A DNA stretch of 18,248 bases from Desulfobulbus sp. (GTDB lineage Bacteria > Pseudomonadota > Gammaproteobacteria > Burkholderiales > Rhodocyclaceae), in the NCBI GenBank assembly GCA_009782025.1, contig WQUQ01000343.1, forward strand, positions 1-18,248, read 5' to 3'. The notes beneath the pieces were generated by a model that was not told where the DNA came from, ran no database searches, and saw only the letters and a program-made list of their open reading frames with translations. A program made the translations under genes and the position numbers. Below are positions 6,644 through 12,937 of the stretch, piece by piece (position 1 is the first letter of the stretch; every line of letters starts with the position of its first letter).

Positions 6644-7423
6644 TCACAGGGAACTGACGAGATGGCCGCCGTCGACCGCGAGAACCGCGCCCGTCATGTG
6701 CATGCCGGCATCCGCAGCCAGCAGCAGCAGCGGCCCGTCGAGGTGTTCGGGCAGGCCGAAGGTCCGGCTCGGGATGCGCTCGCGCAGGCGTTCGCCGGCT
6801 TCGCTGGCGAGAAATTCACGGTTGAGGTCGGTGACGATGTAGCCGGGCAGAATCGCATTGGCGCGGATGCCGTAACGCGCCAGTTCGAGCGCCAGGGCTT
6901 TCGTCGCCTGGATGATGCCGGCCTTGGAAATGGCGTAGGGCGCCACGCCGCCCGCCACCCGCTCACCCAGAATGGAGGCGATGTTGATGATGCTGCCCCG
7001 CTTGTTGGCGGCCACCATGCGCCGCGCGCCTTCCTGAGCCACCCGCCAGCAGCCGCCGAGATTGGTATCGACGACCGTGTTCCAGTCATCCTCGTCGTGC
7101 TTGAGCAGGGATTTGGTCAGCGTAATGCCAGCGTTATTGACGATGACATCGGGCGCGCCCTGGATTTCCGCGATCCGGTCGAAGCACGCCTTGACGCTGG
7201 CGGCATCGCGCACATCAAGGGGAACGGCATGGGCCGTCCCGCCCAGCGCGCCGATTTCCTCGACCAGGCCGGCGAGTTGCGCGGCCCGCCGGGCGGCGAC
7301 GAGGACGGAAGCGCCAGCCCGCGCCACGGTCAGCGCGAAATGCCGGCCCAGGCCGCTGGAAGCGCCGGTAATCAGGACGGCGCGCCCGTCCAGGCGGAAC
7401 ATGTCGGTGATGTTGTCGGCCAT
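6644..7423 (-). CDS. Short-chain dehydrogenase/reductase (SDR)
   Basis: This 259-residue classical SDR is complete: cofactor motif TGASSGLG (19-26), NNAG (96-99), catalytic Ser 150, and Tyr 163 and Lys 167 in APYAISKAG, ending with TGAVLAVDGGHLVSSL. ARR follows the second strand rather than an acidic residue, which favours NADP(H). It should interconvert a hydroxyl and a keto group on a pathway intermediate. It is the fourth gene of the operon, 21 bases after the 3-hydroxyacyl-CoA dehydrogenase stop and about 10 bases before the kinase ATG. The ribosome site is weak. Confidence 0.9.
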   Translation of the reverse strand: MADNITDMFRLDGRAVLITGASSGLGRHFALTVARAGASVLVAARRAAQLAGLVEEIGALGGTAHAVPLDVRDAASVKACFDRIAEIQGAPDVIVNNAGITLTKSLLKHDEDDWNTVVDTNLGGCWRVAQEGARRMVAANKRGSIINIASILGERVAGGVAPYAISKAGIIQATKALALELARYGIRANAILPGYIVTDLNREFLASEAGERLRERIPSRTFGLPEHLDGPLLLLAADAGMHMTGAVLAVDGGHLVSSL

Positions 7424-7444
7424 GACTCGATATGCTGCCCGGTT

Positions 7445-8296
7445 TTAGCGGTAACTGAAGAAACCCCGGCCGCTCTTGCGCCCGAGATAACCGGCATCGA
7501 CCATTTCCTTGAGCAGCGGCGCTGGCCGGTATTTCGGATCATTGAAGCCGGCGTAGAAGGTTTCCATCACGAACAGCATGGTGTCGAGGCCGATCAGGTC
7601 GGCCAGTGCCAGGGGGCCGATGGGCTGATTGCAGCCGAGCTTCATGCCCTGATCGATGTCCTCCGCCGAAGCCAGTCCTTCCTGCAAGGCAAAAATGGCT
7701 TCATTGATCATCGGGCAGAGAATGCGATTGACGGCGAAGCCCGGACTGTTCTTGGCGACGATCGAGGTCTTGCCGATGACCTTGGCGAAGGCTTCGATTT
7801 CGGCCAGGGTTTCGTCGCTGGTTTGCAGGCCGCGAATCAGTTCAACCAGTTCCATCAACGGCACCGGATTGAAAAAATGGGTGCCGATGAAGCGCTCGGG
7901 ACGCCGGGTCGCCGCCGCCAGCCGGGTGATCGAGATCGACGAGGTATTGGTGGCGATGATGGCGGCAGGCGGGGCGATGCTGTCGATTTCCTTGAGAATG
8001 CGCAGCTTGAGGGCCTCATTTTCGGTGGCCGCCTCGATCACCAGGTCGGTTCCGGCCAGATCGGCATAGGCGGTTGTCCCCTTGATCCGCCGCAGGATCG
8101 CATCCTTTTCGCCGACGCTCAGTTTTTCTTTCTTGATGAGACGATCCAGGCTGCCCGTCACGGCGCCAATGCCGCGCTGCACGGCCTCGGCCGAAACATC
8201 GACCATCACCACGTTCAATCCGGCCGCCGCGCAAATTTGCGCAATGCCGTTACCCATGGTGCCCGCTCCAACAACGCCAACTGTTTTGATATTCAT
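7445..8296 (-). CDS. 3-hydroxyacyl-CoA dehydrogenase (3-hydroxybutyryl-CoA dehydrogenase type)
   Basis: This 283-residue stand-alone L-3-hydroxyacyl-CoA dehydrogenase has the normal length for the PaaH/Hbd type. The NAD-binding motif VGAGTMGNGIAQ (about 9-20) is followed by an acidic strand end (MVDVS) that selects NAD. Active-site residues are recognisable: Ser 119 in TNTSS, the catalytic pair His 140 (GTHFFNPVPLMELVE) and Glu 152, and Asn 190 in AVNRILCPMINEA. The C-terminal dimer domain has GPLALADLIGLD and ends GRKSGRGFFSYR. It oxidises a 3-hydroxyacyl-CoA to the 3-oxo form, which would feed the thiolase-like protein encoded just upstream. AAGGAAA precedes the ATG. Confidence 0.94.
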   Translation of the reverse strand: MNIKTVGVVGAGTMGNGIAQICAAAGLNVVMVDVSAEAVQRGIGAVTGSLDRLIKKEKLSVGEKDAILRRIKGTTAYADLAGTDLVIEAATENEALKLRILKEIDSIAPPAAIIATNTSSISITRLAAATRRPERFIGTHFFNPVPLMELVELIRGLQTSDETLAEIEAFAKVIGKTSIVAKNSPGFAVNRILCPMINEAIFALQEGLASAEDIDQGMKLGCNQPIGPLALADLIGLDTMLFVMETFYAGFNDPKYRPAPLLKEMVDAGYLGRKSGRGFFSYR

Positions 8297-8324
8297 GTCA
8301 TTTCCTTGTTTCGCTAAATGAAAA

Positions 8325-9482
8325 TCAGCCGCCCGCCCGTTCGAGGATGGTCACCCCGCTGACGCCGGGAGCGCCATAAACATGCGTATAGCCCAATCGC
8401 GGCGCGCCCGGAACCTGACGCCGGCCGGCTTCGCCGCGCAGTTGCTGGCAGATCTCGATGACCTGGCGCAGGCCGGAAGCGCCGACCGGTTCGCCGTTGG
8501 CCAGGCAGCCGCCGTCGGTATTGATCGGCAAACGCCCGCCGATCTCGGTCGAACCGTCGCGCAGCAGACGCTCCTGCTCGCCGTGCTGGCAAAACCCGTT
8601 TTCCGCCATGTGGATGATTTCGCTGCCGGAATCGGTGTCCTGCAACTGCATGACATCGATGTCTCCGGGGCCGACGCCGGCCTCCTCGAAGGCCGCTTTC
8701 GATGCCGTCACCGTCGGCGCGGGAGCCTGCTGCGCCGCCAGGGCCGGGTTGAAGACCTCGAACGAGCCGTGATGGCGCGTGCGCACCACGGCGGCCCGCA
8801 CCAGAATCGGCTTCGGGTGATGGCGTTTGGCCACTTCGGCGCTGCACAGCACGACGGCGGCTCCGCCTTCGGCCGGGTTGCAGAACATGTATTTGCGTAA
8901 CGGCAGATTGACCGGGCTGGACGTGGCGATTTCCTCATAATCCAGCTCGCGCTGCCGCCAGGCGTTCGGATTCAGCGCCCCGTTGCGGAAGGCGCGCTGC
9001 GCGACGCGCACCAGCGCATCTTCGGTAATGCCGTGTTCGTACATGTAGCGCTGGGTTTTCAGGGCGAAAAATTGCGTCGTCAGCATCAGGCCCGTCTCGC
9101 CGTACCAGTCCTCAAGCCCCCAATCTCTGGGCATGGGATTGAAGGCGCCGCGCGGATGTTTGTCGAAGCCGACGGCGACGCCGATTTCCGCCGCCCCCGA
9201 GCGGATGGCGGCAATGACGCTGGCCAGCGCGCTGCCGCCGGTGGCGCAACCGTTGGCGACATTGATGAAAGGCACCCCGGTCAGACCGAGATCGTTGCAC
9301 AGGGCATCGGCGTTGCCGGCATCCTGGCTGCCGCCATAGGCAACCTGAACCTTGTCCCAGCTCAGATTGGCGTCCTTGAGCGCTTCACGCACGGCATGAG
9401 CGCCCTGCTGGCGGCCCGAGACGCCGTCAAAACGGCCAAAGCGATGCAGACCAACGCCGATGATTGCGACATCCTTAGCCAT
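8325..9482 (-). CDS. Thiolase-like (SCP2/lipid-transfer-protein type) acyltransferase or retro-aldolase
   Basis: This 385-residue protein starts MAKDVAIIGVGLHRFGR. The thiolase nucleophile position is kept (Cys 79 in NVANGCATGGSAL). The other thiolase catalytic positions differ: the HD of the HDCF-type motif reads QD (281-282), GHP reads GEP (Glu 331 in LANGEPVGASGLRQ), and the C-terminal CxG motif reads VYGAPGVSG. These features match the thiolase-like/lipid-transfer group that includes steroid side-chain retro-aldolases better than true thiolases. The start at 9482 has GGGAGG upstream and overlaps the DUF35 gene by eight bases; the open frame continues to 9617 but lies inside DUF35. Partnership with the DUF35 protein is likely. 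Confidence 0.85.
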   Translation of the reverse strand: MAKDVAIIGVGLHRFGRFDGVSGRQQGAHAVREALKDANLSWDKVQVAYGGSQDAGNADALCNDLGLTGVPFINVANGCATGGSALASVIAAIRSGAAEIGVAVGFDKHPRGAFNPMPRDWGLEDWYGETGLMLTTQFFALKTQRYMYEHGITEDALVRVAQRAFRNGALNPNAWRQRELDYEEIATSSPVNLPLRKYMFCNPAEGGAAVVLCSAEVAKRHHPKPILVRAAVVRTRHHGSFEVFNPALAAQQAPAPTVTASKAAFEEAGVGPGDIDVMQLQDTDSGSEIIHMAENGFCQHGEQERLLRDGSTEIGGRLPINTDGGCLANGEPVGASGLRQVIEICQQLRGEAGRRQVPGAPRLGYTHVYGAPGVSGVTILERAGG

Positions 9483-9945
9483 GGTTCTCGCCTCCCTTTG
9501 CGCTGGTGATTGGGGAAAAGACGAAAGTATGGATGCTCTCGCCCGCCGGCGTCTTGCCATAGGGCTGCACATCGAGTCGCATCGCCATGCCGATCCTGAG
9601 CTTTTCTGGATCGGCAACGCTCAGCCGGCTTTCCACCTTGATACCGGAAGGCATCTGGACATAGCCGACGCCGTAAGGCTGGAAATCGATTTCGGTCTCG
9701 CCGCTGTTGTAGGGTTCCTTGGGCAGAAAATCCTGGATCGTCCACGACCACAGGATGCCCTCATCGCCAAGATCAGCCGGTGTCATTTCCGTGCACAGGC
9801 AGCGGGTACAACCGGCAGCAGCGGGGAAATACACCTCCCCGCAATTGGCGCAGCGGCTGCCGATCAGGCTCGGCCGGCCATTGTTGAAGCCGATCAGATG
9901 CGGACAGGCCAGTTTGGGTTGATGTGCAGTCATATTCTCATTCAT
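9475..9945 (-). CDS. DUF35 / OB-fold zinc-ribbon acyl-CoA-associated protein
   Basis: From the ATG at 9945 this is a 156-residue protein. A rubredoxin-like zinc ribbon has CxxC pairs (RCANCGEVYFP and GCTRCLC), giving C-x2-C-x10-C-x2-C. An OB-fold part then includes LWSWTIQDFLPKEPYNSG and PYGVGYVQMPSGIKVESRL. DUF35 proteins bind partner thiolase-like or hydratase enzymes and help handle acyl-CoA. In actinobacterial steroid side-chain degradation a DUF35 domain (ChsH2) partners the aldolase Ltp2. The stop lies within the thiolase-like start region (eight-base overlap). The frame extends to an ATG at 10008, but those residues come from an SDR relic; 9945 or 9933 are better starts. It is the first surviving gene of the operon. 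Confidence 0.86.
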   Translation of the reverse strand: MNENMTAHQPKLACPHLIGFNNGRPSLIGSRCANCGEVYFPAAAGCTRCLCTEMTPADLGDEGILWSWTIQDFLPKEPYNSGETEIDFQPYGVGYVQMPSGIKVESRLSVADPEKLRIGMAMRLDVQPYGKTPAGESIHTFVFSPITSAKGGENHG

Positions 9946-10104
9946 GGGATTAAGTGGATCATCGCCGCCGAGATCGTCATTATGCCGTCCCCCCCCGTCG
10001 ACGGTCATTGCCGAGCCGGTCGCGCAGCTCGCTTCATCACTCGCCAGAAAAACGATGGCGTCGGCGATTTGCCGTTGTCTCCAGTCATGCTTGAAGCGCC
10101 ATCA
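9946..10104 (-). pseudogene. C-terminal relic of a short-chain dehydrogenase
   Basis: On the minus strand from 10101 the frame reads WRFKHDWRQRQIADAIVFLA and continues SDEASCATGSAMTVDGG, an unmistakable SDR C-terminus. The same segment appears in the SDR at 12179-12937 as EIAEAILFLASDEASYMTGA. The frame is closed upstream by TGA at 10102-10104. Just beyond it, CCC CTT followed two bases later by TGG CGC TTC suggests a frameshifted PLxRF. No other part of the gene is present. A run of eight G follows MTVDGG, and the frame continues into the DUF35 gene. The rest of an SDR gene has evidently been deleted between the promoter region and DUF35. Confidence 0.75.
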
Positions 10105-10121
10105 AGGGGGCCACTCTGACC

Positions 10122-10165
10122 ATCGTGCCCGATCCAATTACCCATGTCAACCGACCGGTCGGGTT
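10122..10165 (-). promoter_or_regulatory. Putative operator and promoter of the DUF35-thiolase operon
   Basis: CCGACCGGTCGG (10151-10162) is a perfect 12-base palindrome, extended to 10149-10165 with one mismatch. Directly next to it on the minus strand is a perfect -35 box TTGACA (10150-10145). A 17-base spacer leads to CACGAT (10127-10122), a poor -10. The arrangement would place the operator on and just upstream of the -35 box. The operator is convincing; the promoter is less so. Confidence 0.55.
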
Positions 10166-10185
10166 GGACAGGAACCGCCCGCCGA

Positions 10186-10214
10186 TTGCCAGCCGGCCGG
10201 TCGGGCGCTATTCT
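10186..10214 (+). promoter_or_regulatory. Plus-strand promoter with operator in the spacer
   Basis: TTGCCA (10186-10191), a 17-base spacer and TATTCT (10209-10214) form a plausible sigma-70 promoter. The spacer contains CCGGCCGGTCGG (10193-10204), an operator-family palindrome centred 7.5 bases from the -35 box, the same geometry as at 3481-3509. It would drive rightward transcription towards the methyltransferase and a short leader ORF at 10232-10390. Together with the leftward operator it makes a divergent regulated region. Confidence 0.55.
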
Positions 10215-10231
10215 GTTCCCTGTCTCGTTTC

Positions 10232-10390
10232 ATGCCTGAACACCCCGTCATGACCGACACAACAATATCGTCGAACGCCCAGGCCCGGCGAGCCATTCAA
10301 CAAGTCATTCCATTTTTAAATCAGCCGAGCACGCGAAGGCGAAGCGCAGACAGTGCGGTTGCACGGCAAGCGAAGCCGACGATCGGTTGA
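10232..10390 (+). other. Short open frame after the plus-strand promoter, possible gene remnant
   Basis: An ATG at 10232, about a dozen bases after the expected transcription start, opens a 52-codon frame beginning MPEHPVMTDTTISSNAQARR. There is no clear ribosome site, and the second half runs through the inverted-repeat element at 10304-10407, where the sequence is arginine-rich and unlike a protein. It may be the N-terminal stub of a gene cut by that element, or not coding. I do not recognise it. Confidence 0.25.
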
Positions 10391-10407
10391 TTTGGAAATG
10401 GGATAAC
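10304..10407. repeat. MITE-like inverted-repeat element
   Basis: The left arm (10304-10330) and the reverse complement of the right arm (10381-10407) match at 21 of 27 positions, enclosing about 50 bases. The centre contains GTGCGGTTGCAC, which can form a small hairpin, and GCGAAG-rich sequence. There is no coding capacity. A copy of the left arm also occurs alone at 1578-1604, so the sequence is repeated in this genome. It could be a miniature transposable element, a REP-type element or a structured RNA. It lies between the plus-strand promoter and the methyltransferase. Confidence 0.6.
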
Positions 10408-10446
10408 TCACATGAAGCCGCCGGGCCGCCGCGTCAACATACGAAA

Positions 10447-11181
10447 ATGACATCAGATCAAAATAAGACCCCTGGCGGCAACATGAAAAAACTCGGTCCC
10501 GGCAGCGACGCCGATACGCTGAAAGTGTTGGCGATGTTGCCCGAGGATTCATTCCAGGTCATTGTCGATGCCGGCTGCGGGATCGGACGGCAAACCCTGG
10601 CCCTGGCCAGGCGGCTCAATGCCACGGTGCATGCCGTCGATTTGTCGGCAGCCCATCTGGATTGCCTGGCGCAACGCGCAAAAGAACTCGGCATCGGGCA
10701 TCTCGTGCAAACGCACTGCATGGACATGGCCGACATTCCCGCAACTTTCGCACCGATTGATCTGCTCTGGTCGGAATGCGCCGCTTACCACATCGGGTTT
10801 GCCAATGCCCTCAAGGCATGGTTTCCCGCCATCCGGGCCGGCGGCTACGCCGTCGTCAGCGAATTGTCATGGCTGCGGGATGATGTCCCCGATGAGGCGC
10901 GGGAATATCTCCTGGCGAGCTATCCCGGCATCCGCGATGTCGATCGAAACAGGGCGATTGCCCAGGCCGCCGGCTATCAGGTCGTGGCGACCCATGTCCT
11001 GTCCAAGGCCGCATGGATCGAGGATTACTACGAGAAATTGGCCCCGCTTGCCCGGTCGTTGCTCAACCATGACGAAAAACCGGTCAGGGACTTCGCCGCG
11101 GAAACGCTCAAGGGAATATGGATTTTCGATTGCTTTGGCGACAGCTACGGGTATGTCTTTTACGTATTGAAAAAGCAATGA
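10447..11181 (+). CDS. Class I SAM-dependent methyltransferase
   Basis: From the ATG at 10447 this is 244 residues. The Rossmann-type SAM fold shows motif I IVDAGCGIGRQTLALA (about 39-54), the acidic end of strand 2 (AVDLS, Asp 65) and a motif II/III region FAPIDLLWSECAAYHIGFANALKAWFP, then GGYAVVSELSW. The target (small molecule, protein or CoA intermediate) cannot be told. The start is uncertain: the frame runs back to a TTG at 10387 inside the repeat element, and ATG 10483 (MKKLGPGSDADTL) is an alternative; none has a good ribosome site. It is the only plus-strand enzyme gene and ends six bases before the convergent EamA gene. Confidence 0.82.
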   Translation: MTSDQNKTPGGNMKKLGPGSDADTLKVLAMLPEDSFQVIVDAGCGIGRQTLALARRLNATVHAVDLSAAHLDCLAQRAKELGIGHLVQTHCMDMADIPATFAPIDLLWSECAAYHIGFANALKAWFPAIRAGGYAVVSELSWLRDDVPDEAREYLLASYPGIRDVDRNRAIAQAAGYQVVATHVLSKAAWIEDYYEKLAPLARSLLNHDEKPVRDFAAETLKGIWIFDCFGDSYGYVFYVLKKQ

Positions 11182-11187
11182 CCATGA

Positions 11188-12108
11188 TTAACGCGCAGCG
11201 AAGAAGCGCCGCAACGCCGCCGGCAACGAACCGGGATTGCCCAGCGCCGCCAGCGCCAGCAGAATCAGCATGATGCCGCTGCTTTCAGCCAGATCGGGTC
11301 GTTCGCCGAGCAGCCACCAGGCCCACAGCACGCTCATCACCGGCGTAATCAGGCTGGAAAGCCCGGCAACATTCATCGGCAGCACGCGCAGAACGAATAG
11401 CCACATGGCCCAGGCCACTGCCGTGACCACCACGGCGTTGTAGGCGAGCGCCAGCAGCAGATAGGGCGACCAGATGGTTTCTTTGCTGTGTGTTGCCAGC
11501 GCCAGCACCGAGAGCACGATGGCGCCGACAACCGTCTGCCAGGCCAGCATGCTCAGGATGTCGACCGACTGGCGGCGAAAGGCCCGCTTGGCAATCAGCG
11601 TGCCGCCCGCCCAGGCCATGCCGGCGCTGATCGCGAGCAGGGAACTGAGCGGCGTGCCGCGCCATTGCCAGGGCTGGAGGACAAGCAGCAGGCCAAGCGC
11701 CGCGATGAGCACGGCAACATATTCAGGTTGACGCGGTTTTTCCTTGAATAACAGCGCCGCCAGCAGAATCGCCCAGAATGGCATGGTATAGACGAGCACC
11801 GCCGTCTTGCCCGCGCCGCCCGCGACCAGCGCCAGTTGCCCCAGGCCGCTCAAGCCGGCGGTTTGCAGCAAGCCAATCCCCAGCACGGGCTTCCACGGCG
11901 GTGGTTTGAGCGAACGTCCTGTGAGCGGCAACATGACCATCAGTACCAGTGCGCCGAAGATGCAGCGCAGGGCGTTGAAATCAAACGGGCCGATGTATTG
12001 CAGCACCGATTTGGCAACGACCCAGTTGGAACTCCAGATCAGCCCCGACGCAATCAGGGCCAGCACGGCCAGGCGAATGGCCCTGGCATCGCGTGGGGAT
12101 TCGCTCAC
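11188..12108 (-). CDS. EamA-family (DMT superfamily) membrane transporter
   Basis: This 306-residue membrane protein has about ten predicted transmembrane helices in two EamA repeats (about residues 12-145 and 153-290). Family signs include LIWSSNWVVAKSVL in helix 1, FNALRCIFGALVL, the end of repeat 1 (YTMPFWAILLAALLFKEKP) and the matching repeat 2 segment (LITPVMSVLWAWWLLGERP). Members export or import amino acids and other small metabolites. The start is a GTG at 12108 with a weak GAAAG upstream. It lies 70 bases after an SDR and may be the last gene of that operon. The role could be uptake or efflux of the substrate or a by-product. Confidence 0.88.
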   Translation of the reverse strand: MSESPRDARAIRLAVLALIASGLIWSSNWVVAKSVLQYIGPFDFNALRCIFGALVLMVMLPLTGRSLKPPPWKPVLGIGLLQTAGLSGLGQLALVAGGAGKTAVLVYTMPFWAILLAALLFKEKPRQPEYVAVLIAALGLLLVLQPWQWRGTPLSSLLAISAGMAWAGGTLIAKRAFRRQSVDILSMLAWQTVVGAIVLSVLALATHSKETIWSPYLLLALAYNAVVVTAVAWAMWLFVLRVLPMNVAGLSSLITPVMSVLWAWWLLGERPDLAESSGIMLILLALAALGNPGSLPAALRRFFAAR

Positions 12109-12178
12109 GCAAGGCTTTCAGCAATTGCCTGGCATCTTCGGGTCAGTTCTGGCAGCCGGCATTTCGGCGGCTGCTGCA

Positions 12179-12937
12179 TCATTGTGCGGTAATCCCGCCA
12201 TCGATCGTGACTTCGGCTCCCGTCATGTAGCTTGCCTCGTCGCTGGCCAGAAAGAGAATGGCCTCGGCGATTTCCCTGGGTTGCGCAAAACGGCCCAGCG
12301 GCGTGTGTTTGAGAAATTCGTTGGCGATTTCGGGCTTGGCGTAGGCCGGCGCCGTCAGCGGCGTTTCGACATGCCCCGGATGCACGGAATTGACGCGGAT
12401 GCCGTTTTTGGCCTCGGCGCACTCCAGCGCGACAGCCTTCGTAAACAGCCGCACCCCGGCTTTCGCCGCGCAGTAGGCGGCGGCGTTCGGCCCCGCCACC
12501 AGCCCGCGAATGGACGACATGTTGACGATGGAACCGCGCCCCGACCGGGCCAGCAAGGGCAGCGCAGCCCGGGTGCCGAGGAAGACGCTGTCGAGATTGA
12601 CCGCGATCGTCGAGCGCCACTCGTCGAGCGTCATCTTGTCGAGCGGGAGAAAGCGCCCGAAGCCGGCATTGTTGACGAGAATATCCAGGCCGCCGAACGC
12701 CGCCTCGATCTGGTCGATGGCATCGCGCCACCCGCTTTCCTGCGTCACGTCAAAACATGCGGAACTGTGGCCCGGACTGATCCGCCGGACCGTGTTCAAT
12801 GCTTCTTCCAGCAGCGGCGCGTTGCGGTCGGCGAGGATGACGCGCGCGCCTTCCTCGGCGAAGCGCACGGCCACGGCCAGGCCGATGCCGGATGCGGCGC
12901 CCGTGACGAGGGCGATTTTCTGGGCAAGACGATTCAT
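12179..12937 (-). CDS. Short-chain dehydrogenase/reductase (SDR)
   Basis: This 252-residue classical SDR has TGAASGIG (12-19), an acidic strand-2 end VILADR favouring NAD(H), NNAG (89-92), catalytic Ser 142, and Tyr 155 and Lys 159 in AAAYCAAKAG. The ending SDEASYMTGAEVTIDGG is typical of the FabG-like group. It should oxidise or reduce a secondary alcohol or ketone. Its ATG overlaps the stop of the SDR upstream (ATGA), so the two are translationally coupled and may catalyse consecutive steps. Its C-terminus is the closest visible match to the SDR relic at 10009-10101. Confidence 0.9.
   Translation of the reverse strand: MNRLAQKIALVTGAASGIGLAVAVRFAEEGARVILADRNAPLLEEALNTVRRISPGHSSACFDVTQESGWRDAIDQIEAAFGGLDILVNNAGFGRFLPLDKMTLDEWRSTIAVNLDSVFLGTRAALPLLARSGRGSIVNMSSIRGLVAGPNAAAYCAAKAGVRLFTKAVALECAEAKNGIRVNSVHPGHVETPLTAPAYAKPEIANEFLKHTPLGRFAQPREIAEAILFLASDEASYMTGAEVTIDGGITAQ

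Noticed and set aside
6422..8317. A 631-codon open frame on the plus strand, opposite the kinase, SDR and hydroxyacyl-CoA dehydrogenase genes
   Set aside because: It is antisense to three motif-complete genes and its translation shows no family features.
9483..9617. A 45-residue N-terminal extension of the thiolase-like protein
   Set aside because: It lies inside the DUF35 coding region in another frame; the ATG at 9482 has a strong ribosome site and the standard thiolase N-terminus.
9946..10008. A longer DUF35 protein starting at 10008 (MTVDGGG)
   Set aside because: These residues are the end of an SDR relic plus the G8 run, not part of the DUF35 fold.
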